The notes under the pieces were generated by a model. The model saw nothing but the letters and a program-made list of their open reading frames with translations, did not search any database and had not been told where the DNA came from. Position numbers and translations under genes: made by a program. This document shows, piece after piece, positions 10,987 through 19,767 of a DNA stretch of 52,299 bases; position 1 is the first letter of the stretch; every line of letters starts with the position of its first letter. The stretch is from Simkania sp. (lineage in GTDB: Bacteria > Chlamydiota > Chlamydiia > Chlamydiales > Simkaniaceae): assembly GCA_027942475.1 (NCBI GenBank), contig JAQFVP010000007.1:1-52299 (forward strand), in the 5' to 3' direction.

Positions 10987-11685
10987 TTAACGGATTGGCA
11001 CCGAATTCAAATCAACTTTAAGCCCGGGACCCATCGTCGAAGAGACAAATAAACTAGATAGGTACTGCCCCTTTGAACTAGATGGTTTGGCCGCGATAAG
11101 AGCTTGAATCAAAACTCGGACATTTTCAGTAATCTGCTTTTTTGTAAAAGAGAGCTTTCCGACAAGGTTGTTGATGATCCCATTTTTGTCAACTTTAAAT
11201 TCGACTTTTCCTTTTTTAATTTCTTGCACAGCCCGACCTACTTCATTCGTGACGCTGCCCGCTTTTGGTGTGGGCATCAGGCCCCGTGGACCGAGAATTT
11301 TACCGAGTTTGCCCACTTCCTTCATCATATCAGGGGTGGCAACGAGGGCATCAAAATCGACCCAACCCCCTTTAATTTTGTCAATCAATGCTTGGTCTCC
11401 CGCATGATCTGCTCCCGCCTCTTTTGCCTTTTTTGCCTTGTCTTCTTTGGCTAAAACGACAATGACCACTTTTTTGCCCGTTCCGCTGGGAAGCAAGACA
11501 GTTCCCCGTACCTGCTGATCAGATTTTTTCGGGTCTACTCCCAAACGGAGGGAGACTTCGACAGATTGGTCGAAGTTTGTTTGAGGAGCAGAGCTGAGGA
11601 TATCCAAAGCCTCATCCAAGCTGTAGAGGTTGGCCTTGTCAAATAGGATGCGGATTTTTTTAAATCTCTTAGTATTTTTTGTCAT
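10987..11685 (-). CDS. rplA: 50S ribosomal protein L1
   Basis: L1 binds 23S rRNA at the mobile L1 stalk and, in many bacteria, represses its own operon. It has 232 residues, with the family signature around [19 protein letters not shown] near residue 130. It lies 10 bases after rplK and 12 before rplJ, consistent with a single transcript. Confidence 0.97.
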   Translation of the reverse strand: MTKNTKRFKKIRILFDKANLYSLDEALDILSSAPQTNFDQSVEVSLRLGVDPKKSDQQVRGTVLLPSGTGKKVVIVVLAKEDKAKKAKEAGADHAGDQALIDKIKGGWVDFDALVATPDMMKEVGKLGKILGPRGLMPTPKAGSVTNEVGRAVQEIKKGKVEFKVDKNGIINNLVGKLSFTKKQITENVRVLIQALIAAKPSSSKGQYLSSLFVSSTMGPGLKVDLNSVPIR

Positions 11686-11695
11686 GTTGCACCGT

Positions 11696-12124
11696 TTAGT
11701 CCGGTATGATGTCTACGCCCATAGAACGGGCCGTTCCGGCAACCGTATTTTTGGCGGCTTCTGCAGAAGAAGCTCGCAGATCTGGGCTTTTTATTTGCAC
11801 AATTTTATCTATTTGAGAATGGGTGAGCTTGCCCACCTTATCTCGGTTGGGAATTTTTGAACCCTTTTCAATGGAGAGCTCCTTTAAAATAAGTGCGACA
11901 ACCGGAGGCTTTTTTGTAATAAACGTAAAACTCTTGTCAGAAAAGACAGAGATTTCTACGGGCAAAAGATCCCCCATCTTATCTTGGGTCTTCGCATTAA
12001 ATTCTTTACAAAACCCCATAATATTTACCCCCGCAGCGCCGAGAGCAGGGCCAATGGGTGGAGCAGGGTTCGCTTTGCCCGCCACAATTTGTAATTTAAT
12101 TTTTTTATGTATCTTTTTTGCCAT
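11696..12124 (-). CDS. rplK: 50S ribosomal protein L11
   Basis: L11 forms the GTPase-associated centre. It has 142 residues (family size 141-143), with the N-terminal [20 protein letters not shown] motif and the C-terminal rRNA-binding domain ending in MGVDI. It lies 12 bases after nusG. Confidence 0.97.
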   Translation of the reverse strand: MAKKIHKKIKLQIVAGKANPAPPIGPALGAAGVNIMGFCKEFNAKTQDKMGDLLPVEISVFSDKSFTFITKKPPVVALILKELSIEKGSKIPNRDKVGKLTHSQIDKIVQIKSPDLRASSAEAAKNTVAGTARSMGVDIIPD

Positions 12125-12136
12125 TTTTCACTCGGT

Positions 12137-12688
12137 TTATTTTGCTTCTACATCAGAAGAAGTCTCTTCTACCTGCCAAAATTCGAGGTCATCGATGCGA
12201 GTTTCTCTTCCAAAAATAGAGACCATCACACTGAGTCTTCCTTTTTCGTGATTGATCTCGAGAACAGAGCCGATGCAGTTCACAAATACACCATCGATGA
12301 TTTTAATCTGGTCTCCGACAGATACTTCGTACTTGTAGGCAACTTCCCCCTTCCTGCTTTGCAGATCGCGTAAAATACTCTCCACTTCACTATCAGAGAG
12401 AGGGGATGGTGTGCCCCCCCCCATAAAATCGATCACACCAACCGTATTTTTGACATACATCCAGGCTTCGTCGTTCATTTTCATTCTGACAAGCGCGTAG
12501 CCGGGCCACAGTCTCTTTTCCGTAATTTTTTGTTCTCCCCTTTTCACTTCAGCCACGTTTTCCGAGGGGATTAAAACCTCTTCGATCAAATCGACCATTC
12601 CCTTTGCAAGGCGGTGCTCTTCAAGGTTTTTTTTTACTTTTTTTTCTTGTCCAGACATGACCTGAATAACGTACCAACGACTTTCCAT
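12137..12688 (-). CDS. nusG: transcription termination/antitermination protein NusG
   Basis: NusG couples RNA polymerase to ribosomes and Rho. I choose the ATG at 12688 (183 residues, MESRWYVIQVMSGQE) because GGAAGGA lies seven bases upstream. An in-frame TTG at 12703 would put that ribosome-binding site inside the coding region. The N-terminal NGN domain (WYVIQ, WPGYALVRM) and C-terminal KOW domain (VGDQIKIIDGVF) are both present. The secE-nusG-rplK order is standard. Confidence 0.96.
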   Translation of the reverse strand: MESRWYVIQVMSGQEKKVKKNLEEHRLAKGMVDLIEEVLIPSENVAEVKRGEQKITEKRLWPGYALVRMKMNDEAWMYVKNTVGVIDFMGGGTPSPLSDSEVESILRDLQSRKGEVAYKYEVSVGDQIKIIDGVFVNCIGSVLEINHEKGRLSVMVSIFGRETRIDDLEFWQVEETSSDVEAK

Positions 12689-12707
12689 GCACTTTCCTTC
12701 CAAATCC

Positions 12708-12986
12708 TCAGATCAAAAAACGAACAAAGAGGCCAATTCCGACCAAAGCAGCTCGAATGGTGAGATCCACTGCGTAAATTCCAACACCCAAAGCAAAGAT
12801 CGCTCCGATCACAATTTTTGCAGAGCAAGCGAGCTGCGTCTTGGTAGTCCAAGACACTTTTTTCATCTCTTCTTTTACACCCTTAAAAAAAGAAGGGCGA
12901 GTAAGAGCACTTTTTTTCCTCTTAGCCGCTTGTAACTCTACAATCTTTTGAGACACGGACATTTTCGGCCTTCTCTTGCTTTTCAT
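12708..12986 (-). CDS. secE: preprotein translocase subunit SecE
   Basis: SecE stabilises SecY in the Sec translocon. The 92-residue single-spanning form has a basic N-terminus, the conserved amphipathic helix (FFKGVKEEMKKVSW) near residues 33-46 and one C-terminal membrane helix around 55-85. It lies 15 bases after tRNA-Trp and before nusG. Confidence 0.94.
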   Translation of the reverse strand: MKSKRRPKMSVSQKIVELQAAKRKKSALTRPSFFKGVKEEMKKVSWTTKTQLACSAKIVIGAIFALGVGIYAVDLTIRAALVGIGLFVRFLI

Positions 12987-13001
12987 GCTATCTATTTTTT
13001 G

Positions 13002-13074
13002 CGAGTGCGGAGGGATTTGAACCCCCGACCGTCGACTTTGGAGATCGATGCTCTACCAGCTGAGCTACACACCC
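13002..13074 (-). tRNA. trnW: tRNA-Trp (anticodon CCA)
   Basis: A 73-base cloverleaf: acceptor GGGTGTG / CGCACTC with two G-T pairs, D stem GCTC/GAGC, anticodon loop reading CCA, T loop TTCAAAT and discriminator G. The CCA end is not encoded. It sits between tuf and secE, the common chlamydial position. Confidence 0.95.
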
Positions 13075-13083
13075 ACTTTTTTT

Positions 13084-13112
13084 AGGCCCCCAATCGGAGA
13101 AAAGGGGGGCCT
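13084..13112 (-). promoter_or_regulatory. hairpin between tuf and tRNA-Trp
   Basis: An eight-pair perfect inverted repeat (AGGCCCCC / GGGGGCCT, 13-base loop) lies between the tuf stop codon and the tRNA-Trp gene. On the minus strand it is followed by A residues, not T, so it is not a standard terminator. It could protect the tuf mRNA 3' end or guide separation of tuf mRNA from the tRNA. Confidence 0.4.
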
Positions 13113-13125
13113 GTGCACCCCTAAT

Positions 13126-14310
13126 TTACTTGATAATTGTCGTTACAGTTCCCGCTCCAATTGTGCGGCCCCCTTCGCGAATCGCAAATTTCATTCCCTG
13201 TTCCATGGCTACGGGGGCAATGAGTTCACCCGTAAGTTCAACATTATCTCCTGGCATGACCATCTCTGTCCCTTCGGGCAGAGCAACCGTCCCAGTCACA
13301 TCGGTCGTTCTGAAAAAGAACTGAGGTCGATACCCGTTAAAAAAGGGTTTATGGCGCCCCCCCTCCTCTTTCTTCATCACATAGACCATTCCTTTAAACT
13401 TCGTGTGTGGCTTGCATGTGCCGGGATCTGCAAGAACCATCCCTCTTTCAACATCTTTTTTGTCTGTTCCGCGGAGCAAAACTCCCACATTCTCTCCCGC
13501 TCTTGCTTCATCTAATAGCTTGTTAAACATTTCTAGGCCGGTAGCCACCGTCTCTCGGGTCTCGCGTAAACCCACAATCTCAATTTTGTTGTTTATTTTG
13601 ATAATCCCCTTTTCGATCCGTCCAGTTGCCACTGTTCCACGTCCAGAAATCGAGAAAACATCCTCAATAGGCATCAAAAACGGTTTATCTACTTCCCTTT
13701 GGGGTGTCGGAATTTTTTGGTCGACGGCAGTCATGAGCTCTTCCACCTTAGAGACCCACTCTTCATCCCCTTCGAGAGCTTTTAAAGCCGATCCGCGAAT
13801 GATCGGGCACCCCTTGTATCCTTGCGCTTCTAACATTTCCCCCGTCTCCATCTCAACGAGTTCGACGAGCTCCTCATCCCCTTTGTTCACCTGGTCCATT
13901 TTATTCAGAAAGACGACGATGAAAGGCACGCCTACCTGACGTGCGAGAAGTACGTGTTCTTTTGTCTGGGGCATCGGACCATCCGTCGCGGCAACAACCA
14001 AAATAGCGCCGTCCATTTGAGCCGCTCCCGTGACCATATTCTTCACATAGTCAGCGTGACCGGGGCAATCGACGTGGGCATAGTGCCTCGCGTCCGTCTC
14101 ATACTCAACATGACTCGAATTGATAGTAATCCCACGCGCTTTCTCTTCGGGGCTATTATCAATAGAGGCGTAATCTCGGAACTTAGCACCCCCTTTCTTG
14201 GCAAGCGCCTGTGTGATTGCCGCAGTCAGGGTGGTTTTTCCATGGTCAACATGACCAACTGTTCCGATGTTAACGTGGGGTTTGTTTCTTTGAAAGGTTT
14301 CTTTTGCCAT
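13126..14310 (-). CDS. tuf: translation elongation factor Tu
   Basis: EF-Tu delivers aminoacyl-tRNA to the ribosome with GTP hydrolysis. It has 394 residues as in Chlamydia. The GTPase motifs are GHVDHGKT (residues 19-26), the RGITI switch, [12 protein letters not shown] and SALK, and the C-terminal domains end [14 protein letters not shown]. It is flanked by tRNA-Thr upstream and tRNA-Trp downstream. Confidence 0.98.
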   Translation of the reverse strand: MAKETFQRNKPHVNIGTVGHVDHGKTTLTAAITQALAKKGGAKFRDYASIDNSPEEKARGITINSSHVEYETDARHYAHVDCPGHADYVKNMVTGAAQMDGAILVVAATDGPMPQTKEHVLLARQVGVPFIVVFLNKMDQVNKGDEELVELVEMETGEMLEAQGYKGCPIIRGSALKALEGDEEWVSKVEELMTAVDQKIPTPQREVDKPFLMPIEDVFSISGRGTVATGRIEKGIIKINNKIEIVGLRETRETVATGLEMFNKLLDEARAGENVGVLLRGTDKKDVERGMVLADPGTCKPHTKFKGMVYVMKKEEGGRHKPFFNGYRPQFFFRTTDVTGTVALPEGTEMVMPGDNVELTGELIAPVAMEQGMKFAIREGGRTIGAGTVTTIIK

Positions 14311-14381
14311 TATGGTATTCCTTATGCTTGCGTCTGCCTTTGACTTAGGTCGCTTTTGACACTTTATTCCTTAACACTCTT

Positions 14382-14453
14382 TGCCCAAAGTAGGAATTGA
14401 ACCTACGACCGCTTACTTACCATGCAAGTGCTCTACCTCTGAGCTATCTGGGC
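14382..14453 (-). tRNA. trnT: tRNA-Thr (anticodon GGT)
   Basis: A 72-base cloverleaf: acceptor GCCCAGA / TTTGGGC, D stem GCTC/GAGC, anticodon stem CTTGC/GTAAG with loop ATGGTAA (anticodon GGT, reading ACC and ACT), T loop TTCAATT and discriminator A. No CCA is encoded. It immediately precedes tuf. Confidence 0.95.
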
Positions 14454-14819
14454 GCTCATTGCAACTCGGGATTTTTTCACTTTTTATTCCCTCCACTCAA
14501 CTATTGCCAGATTGGGGGAAACTAGACCCAAAAAAGGGAAAGCGATAGAAAGCCCTATCCATTTTGGACGTAATAGAAGTAAATCATATATGCCAATCCA
14601 AAAAAAAGCAAGTAGGTAATGAATAAGTATTGAGAAAAAGAAACATTTTTTCGATTTTATCTGACATTACCTAAACCTTGTCGCACCAAAAAGGGGCAAA
14701 GCAAACGTCAAGGGAAGCGCACGGGTGAGGCGCCCTTGCAAAAAAGGGCCGCATCTTTTTTTTGCGCGCAAATGGTCTTAAAATTGAGATAGACCGCTTT
14801 TTTACCCGAAAAAAGGGGG
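14454..14819. other. gene-free leader region upstream of tRNA-Thr/tuf
   Basis: These 366 bases separate the end of dabA from tRNA-Thr. I see no coding sequence. They hold a candidate promoter for the downstream operon (14583-14611), a small GATAG/CTATC hairpin in its leader, and a plus-strand GCCCTT/AAGGGC hairpin (14732-14749) followed six bases later by eight T. Confidence 0.6.
14583..14611 (-). promoter_or_regulatory. candidate promoter for the trnT-tuf-secE operon
   Basis: On the minus strand there is TTGCTT (14611-14606), exactly 17 bases, then TATGAT (14588-14583). The -10 matches five of six consensus bases and the -35 matches only TTG. Transcription would start near 14577, about 120 bases before tRNA-Thr. 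It is the best candidate in the region, but is judged by eye only. Confidence 0.4.
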
Positions 14820-17042
14820 CTATTTGCTACGAAGATCTATCCCTTTCCACTGCCCCCCGCTTGCAAGCTGATAGCATACGCGATCATGAGGGCAAAGGAC
14901 CGCTAATTTGCCCCACTCATTGTAAAAAATATTTCTTACTTCTCTGTGCGCAGTAAGGATTTTTTTTACGTAGCCAAGGGGAGCATGAATCACTACGAGC
15001 AGCCGCATAGGCGAATAAAGCCGTTTTTCATCACTGAGCCTTACCGACTGCATGGGCAATCCAAACAGTAAATCGCTCCCATTTCCCTGCATGACGCCCA
15101 TTTTTCCCACAACATTTTGGGTCACTTTACTCCCCGCACCAAAGAGGGTAGGATCAAACGAAGAAAAGAAATAGTGCGCATTGATCCACTGCGCCACCAA
15201 CACGGGAGCAGTTACAATCGATTCTAATAATTTTCCAGAGGGGTCTTTTTGATGATCATAAGAGTGCAAAAAACATCGATTATTAAGGTCAATACTTTTG
15301 GTAAGCTCCCGCCTTCCCACCACAAACGCGGCGTTGCCCAAAAGCCCCCACTCCGGACGGGTGTCAGACCAATCAATGCTTTTTTTTAACATAGATCGAC
15401 TCAACCTTTTCCGACTTGAGCTGGTATAAAATGTTTTTGCCCTCTTGATTCGATTGCGCAAAGAGGCCGTTTCCACCCCTTTCTTAATGTTGAGCCAAGT
15501 TTGATTGTTTGGGATGTGTTCTGCATAAAAAGAGATGATGTCGGTGGCGGTATCGTGCTCAGCGGCGATAAAGCAGGTTTTCGGGGGGATCGAAATGCCC
15601 TTTTTTGCAAGACCTTCTCTTACCTTTGGAGAGTCTAAAATCTTTGCTAAAACGCGCGCATTCATTCCCCCTCCATTTCCCCCACACGCACCGCACTCTA
15701 AAGCTGATGCATAAGGATTGTTCTCGGTTTGGCTCGTGTGGCCACATAAAACGACATAAGGGCTAAAACGATCTGTCAGCCCGATCACCTGCAAAACAGA
15801 CTCCGCATAGGCTATCTGCTTTTCTAAAGGGATGGTGTGTATGATCTGGGACGCTTTTGCTCTCTTTGTTTCTAAACCCACCGCCCTCTGGCAAAATTGC
15901 TTGAGTTTCGCTGTTTTTTCGGGACATAGGACATGCGCTCCCATCCATATACCCGCCAACCCCCCGAGCATTTCAACGAGCGCAAAAGGGGTGGCGAAGC
16001 CATCTTTTAAACTTTGATAAAAACGGCGAAATTTTTGCAAAATATTTTGTTTTAAGGCATGGGCAGAGCTCACTTTTTCTTGCACTTCATGCTGCGACTT
16101 GAGCAGGGCGGGGCAAAAGGGTACGCTGTTTTTTTCTAATCTTTTTTTTACCCTAATGGGGAGGTGAAAAAAGCCCGCAACACCGTAGGTTTCATACACA
16201 CCAGATCGCTCAATTTCTCTTCGCAACGATTCTGAGCGCACGTCGATGCAAAAGACAAATTGAGCCAGCGCCCGAGGGCGGGCGGGAAAGAGGGAAGCTC
16301 TTTTGCTAAGTAGTTGCACTAAATGCTCGTGATATGCGGTTTCGCTTGCTTTGACTTTTTTGAGCTTTTCTTTATCTAACCCATTTGAGAGGCTTTTCCA
16401 ACTCCTTTGGGGAAATGGGTGACCTGCCAAGACAAAAGACCAGGTCATACAAAGGCGCACCGCAAGAAATTCGGCAAGACATCCTCGGCGCTCTCTTGCA
16501 TCTACATAAGAGCTGCTCGCCCACTTTAGATAGCCTGCCCAGCCAGGCAGGCAAGCAAGCATGCACATTAAAAATTCCACATATTGATTTTGGGGAACTT
16601 TGAGGTTTTTGATCACTTGGATGATCGCCTCTTCTGGGAGATAGGGAAGAGAGCGCAGCCAATTTTTGACTTTAGCGCAGTGGCAGTGGACGTATTTGTC
16701 ATAGACAGCTAAACTCACCCACGCCCTGTAAAACCCTCTTTGCCTATCGGGAAGAGGGATCGGAGCTTGCCCTTGATCTAAAAAGGATTGGCACCACTTG
16801 ATCAACTCTTTGTTTACGCGCTGAAAAACCGCGTCTTCCCTTTGGTGGCAGGAGAAAAGCCGGGTCACATCACATAGCGCATCTTCAAACGGCACCTTTT
16901 CTAGATCTTTTAGGGGATTGGACGGAATGTAATTTTTCAAAGGCCATACAAGAGGGAGAATCTCAGAGGCCCGATCGATGAGGGTAGCGACTTGCCGCTG
17001 AGTAGACAGGGTGCGCTTTTGCATAAAAAAAGTCTTGTTCAT
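14820..17042 (-). CDS. dabA: inorganic carbon transporter subunit DabA (UPF0753/DUF2309)
   Basis: DabA is the cytoplasmic, beta-carbonic-anhydrase-like subunit of the DAB complex. With its membrane partner it accumulates bicarbonate by ion-gradient-driven, one-way hydration of CO2. The 740-residue protein has the family zinc ligands in context: Cys265 and Asp267 (FCIDVRSE), His435 (GHTSQTENNPYASALECG) and Cys450 (ECGACGG). The His-to-Cys spacing of 15 equals that of the characterised Halothiobacillus protein. At 740 residues it is at the short end of the family. The ATG at 17042 has AGGG about eight bases upstream. It follows dabB by 12 bases, so the two form an operon, with a LysR gene divergent upstream. 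Such genes are unexpected in a chlamydial genome and suggest transfer. Confidence 0.92.
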   Translation of the reverse strand: MNKTFFMQKRTLSTQRQVATLIDRASEILPLVWPLKNYIPSNPLKDLEKVPFEDALCDVTRLFSCHQREDAVFQRVNKELIKWCQSFLDQGQAPIPLPDRQRGFYRAWVSLAVYDKYVHCHCAKVKNWLRSLPYLPEEAIIQVIKNLKVPQNQYVEFLMCMLACLPGWAGYLKWASSSYVDARERRGCLAEFLAVRLCMTWSFVLAGHPFPQRSWKSLSNGLDKEKLKKVKASETAYHEHLVQLLSKRASLFPARPRALAQFVFCIDVRSESLRREIERSGVYETYGVAGFFHLPIRVKKRLEKNSVPFCPALLKSQHEVQEKVSSAHALKQNILQKFRRFYQSLKDGFATPFALVEMLGGLAGIWMGAHVLCPEKTAKLKQFCQRAVGLETKRAKASQIIHTIPLEKQIAYAESVLQVIGLTDRFSPYVVLCGHTSQTENNPYASALECGACGGNGGGMNARVLAKILDSPKVREGLAKKGISIPPKTCFIAAEHDTATDIISFYAEHIPNNQTWLNIKKGVETASLRNRIKRAKTFYTSSSRKRLSRSMLKKSIDWSDTRPEWGLLGNAAFVVGRRELTKSIDLNNRCFLHSYDHQKDPSGKLLESIVTAPVLVAQWINAHYFFSSFDPTLFGAGSKVTQNVVGKMGVMQGNGSDLLFGLPMQSVRLSDEKRLYSPMRLLVVIHAPLGYVKKILTAHREVRNIFYNEWGKLAVLCPHDRVCYQLASGGQWKGIDLRSK

Positions 17043-17054
17043 CTAAGCTACCCT

Positions 17055-18593
17055 TTAGTATTGGTAGTTTGCTTTGCTCGTCGTTACCGTGCGCGGCTCT
17101 GGCTGGCTGGCATTGAGCATACACACATAAAAGCGCTTCCACCATTTTGTCTGTTTTAAATAGTTCGCAAGCCCACACCTCATTCCGATCCAAGGGAGCA
17201 TAAAGATCGCGAGTGCAATCCAAAAAAGAGCAGGCGCACCCAAAGGGGCCATTGATACATCTGGAAGTAGCAACTTTTCGACAAGGCCAACACTTGTCCC
17301 GTAGAGCGCCCCCATCGCAAAACTGAGAAGAGAAGTCTGAACAAAAGAGAAAAAGAAAGCGGTCCTCCGACCGATTTCAAATGCAAGCTGCGCTGTGGCA
17401 ATCCCAACAATTGATGCCATAAACAAAGAGGCGCTCATGGAATGGACTGGGATGGGGAAAACGAGCATAAAACCCAAGCCCCCTATGCACGCGGAGAGAA
17501 GTGCCAATAGATAAACAGCAAGAGGGGATCTGTGGCTCACTTTGCGCGCGCTTTTTTCTTGCAAACAGGAACCAGATCGCAAAAAAAGATAAGATTTAAA
17601 CATTCCGTGCCAGCAAAGGTGGGCAATGGCCGCGGGAAATAAACCGAGCCCGATCTGCATCAACATAAATCCAATTTGAGCTAGGGTCGAGCAGGCCAGA
17701 AGCCGCTTTATATTAGGCTGAATGAGTGTCCAGCAAGTGCCAATTGTCATTGTCAAAAGGCCGCAAACAAGAAGGGATCCCATCCAAACTATTTGGCCCT
17801 CATAAAGAGGAGCAAAACGGATGAGCAAAAGGCCCCCTCCGTTGATCAGACCGGCATGCATCAGGGCGGAAACGGGCGTTGGTGCGTTTAAAGAGCTAAT
17901 AAGCCACTTGTGAAAGGGGAAAGCGGCGGAGAGGATCAGGGCACTGACAAACAGGGAAATCAGGGCACATGTCAAACCAAATGTCGAAATAAGGTTTCGA
18001 TGATTGATCATTTCGGATAGGAAAAAAGAGTTGGTCTGGTAGGAAATGAGGCAAACGGCAAATGTAGTGAGGCAAAAAGAGCATCCTAAATATTTCAAGG
18101 CAACGCGTCCCGATTGTTTGGACGCTTTCCACTCTTTCTTGTGGATAATTAGCCCAACTAAAAGAGCGTAGCTCAAAGCGAAGCTGAGAATAAAAAGGGC
18201 GATATGATCTGCACAGATCAAGCAAAAAAGCCCCGCGGTGATGGCAGATAAACGGGTAAAAAATTTGGAGAAAGTCCGGTCTCCCCACATATATCGAATA
18301 GAAAAGGTTTGCACGATCCAGCTGATAAATAAAATCAAAGGGACCACTACTTGAGAAAGCCTTGTTATCAAAAAACCAGCAAAGGGGGTAAAAGGAGCTT
18401 GCCCAAAGAGGCAAGAAAAGGTAAGCGCCCAACAGATGCCCGTCAGCCAACTCGATAATTTCCCCCCCCATTCTCGCTGTTTTTGCGTGCCGCGCAGGAC
18501 CTGAATTAGCAAGCAGGCAAGCAGGGGCAAGCCGATGAGCAAAGGGTAGATACCAATTATTTTTGAAATAATTTTTTCCACAAAAACTATCAA
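17055..18593 (-). CDS. dabB: DAB complex membrane subunit DabB (NuoL/MrpA-like)
   Basis: A 512-residue polytopic membrane protein of the complex I / Mrp antiporter superfamily, predicted to carry the ions that power DabA. The conserved core FPFHKWLISSLNAPTPVSAL followed by HAGLINGGG (near residues 225-255) is the proton-channel signature, and hydrophobic helices fill almost the whole length. It uses a TTG start at 18593, supported by AAAGGA eight bases upstream. A GTG four codons in is an alternative. It lies directly upstream of dabA and diverges from lysR across 295 bases. An isolated complex I subunit is unlikely because dabA follows. Confidence 0.88.
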   Translation of the reverse strand: MIVFVEKIISKIIGIYPLLIGLPLLACLLIQVLRGTQKQREWGGKLSSWLTGICWALTFSCLFGQAPFTPFAGFLITRLSQVVVPLILFISWIVQTFSIRYMWGDRTFSKFFTRLSAITAGLFCLICADHIALFILSFALSYALLVGLIIHKKEWKASKQSGRVALKYLGCSFCLTTFAVCLISYQTNSFFLSEMINHRNLISTFGLTCALISLFVSALILSAAFPFHKWLISSLNAPTPVSALMHAGLINGGGLLLIRFAPLYEGQIVWMGSLLVCGLLTMTIGTCWTLIQPNIKRLLACSTLAQIGFMLMQIGLGLFPAAIAHLCWHGMFKSYLFLRSGSCLQEKSARKVSHRSPLAVYLLALLSACIGGLGFMLVFPIPVHSMSASLFMASIVGIATAQLAFEIGRRTAFFFSFVQTSLLSFAMGALYGTSVGLVEKLLLPDVSMAPLGAPALFWIALAIFMLPWIGMRCGLANYLKQTKWWKRFYVCMLNASQPEPRTVTTSKANYQY

Positions 18594-18888
18594 ACAAGCG
18601 TTCCTTTGTTTATGATTTGCCCTTCCTTTTGGCAGGGGGAATTTTCTTCAAGGTGTGTTCTTAGTTCATACTCACCCCCCGTTTTACTCAAAGAGTATAT
18701 GCTATTTGGAATATATTAGAGAAATGAATTGTTTTTATAAACATAATAAGATTTTCTTATTCATTGCAAAAAATGTTTTGTATGCACTATGTAAATTTTT
18801 TTCCGTTTTTTACCAACTCATTTCCCTTGTTTTACTATTTTGGAAGCTGGTATCATTAGAAAAAATCATCTTATAACGAGATTTACTA
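18594..18888. promoter_or_regulatory. dabB-lysR divergent control region
   Basis: An AT-rich gap of 295 bases between two divergent genes. It holds a perfect AATAAG-N5-CTTATT dyad (18745-18761), nested partly within a wider AATGAAT...ATTCATT repeat (18723-18729 and 18759-18765). LysR-type regulators usually bind such dyads between their own gene and the target operon, so this is the likely operator region. No believable small gene lies here. Confidence 0.5.
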
Positions 18889-19752
18889 ATGATTGAATAT
18901 GGAATTCATTGCTTTTTAGCCGTGGCCCAAGAAAAGAGTTTTACACGTGCGGCTAAGCGGGTAAAAAGAACGCAATCCGCGGTGACACAACAGATTAAAA
19001 AGCTTGAAGCAACTCTTGGAAAAAAACTTTTTTATCGAAATGCCCACCTGAGTTTGACAAGCGATGGGGAAGTGTTTTTTGCTTACGCAAAAAAAATGTA
19101 TACACTATACCGGGAACTTTTAGATCATTTTATACAACCTGAGCCCGAGGGAAAAGTTAGCTTTGGAGTGCCCGAAGATTTTGCAACGCTGTTTTTGTCC
19201 GACATGCTATTTAATTTTTCAAAAATGCACCCCCGTATCCCAGTTAGTGTAGAATGTGGTCTGACAGTCCACTTATTAAACCAGTTTAATTTGGGCAACC
19301 TCGACATGGCAATGATCAAGATGTCCACACCCAAGCAGCTTTCAAATGGGGTGAAAATATGGTCTGAGCCCCTGCAATGGGTGGGCACAAAAGAGCTGAC
19401 TCAAAAACACTTGAAAAAAGATTGCCCTCTGCCTCTCGTATTATTCCCCTCTCCTTGCGTGTATAGGCAACAAGCTTTGAAGCTCCTCAAAAAGGCCAAC
19501 ATGTCTTGGGAAATTGTGTTTAGTAGCTCAAGTCACGTGGGAGCGATGGCAGCTGTGCAAGCGGGGATGGGAATCACGGTGTTGCCAGAAATGCTCGTGC
19601 CCGAAAATCTCGAAAAAATCAAAGAGCCTTTGTTACCTTGTTTGCCACAGATTCACGTCTTTCTTTTAAAAAAGAGGGAAGATGACCCTTCCATTCAGAC
19701 GCTCGAGTCTTTTCTTTTAAACAAACTCAAGCACAAACGGTCTTTTGTGTAG
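18889..19752 (+). CDS. LysR-type transcriptional regulator
   Basis: A 287-residue LysR-family DNA-binding protein. The N-terminal winged helix-turn-helix is clear (FLAVAQEKSFTRAAKR and QSAVTQQIKKLEATLGKKLF, residues 9-48). It is followed by a periplasmic-binding-protein-like effector domain (residues 90-280) with the typical MAAVQAGMGITVLPEMLV near the end. It is divergent from dabBA. LysR-family genes often sit beside DAB operons in other bacteria, so control of dabBA is the likely job. The effector molecule is unknown. It ends 15 bases from the convergent cyoE stop. Confidence 0.9.
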   Translation: MIEYGIHCFLAVAQEKSFTRAAKRVKRTQSAVTQQIKKLEATLGKKLFYRNAHLSLTSDGEVFFAYAKKMYTLYRELLDHFIQPEPEGKVSFGVPEDFATLFLSDMLFNFSKMHPRIPVSVECGLTVHLLNQFNLGNLDMAMIKMSTPKQLSNGVKIWSEPLQWVGTKELTQKHLKKDCPLPLVLFPSPCVYRQQALKLLKKANMSWEIVFSSSSHVGAMAAVQAGMGITVLPEMLVPENLEKIKEPLLPCLPQIHVFLLKKREDDPSIQTLESFLLNKLKHKRSFV

Positions 19753-19767
19753 AGAAAAATCTCAAAC

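Noticed and set aside
13403..13939. A 178-codon plus-strand frame opposite tuf.
   Set aside because: It is a mirror of the EF-Tu coding sequence, whose conservation fully explains the open frame.
17896..18597. A 233-codon frame overlapping dabB, with a start next to a good AAAGGA.
   Set aside because: It is an alternative frame of the dabB membrane-protein sequence. The DabB motifs lie in the other frame, which uses the same ribosome-binding site.
18655..18876. A small plus-strand frame in the dabB-lysR gap.
   Set aside because: It starts at GTG without a ribosome-binding site and spans the likely operator. Its composition reflects AT-rich DNA.
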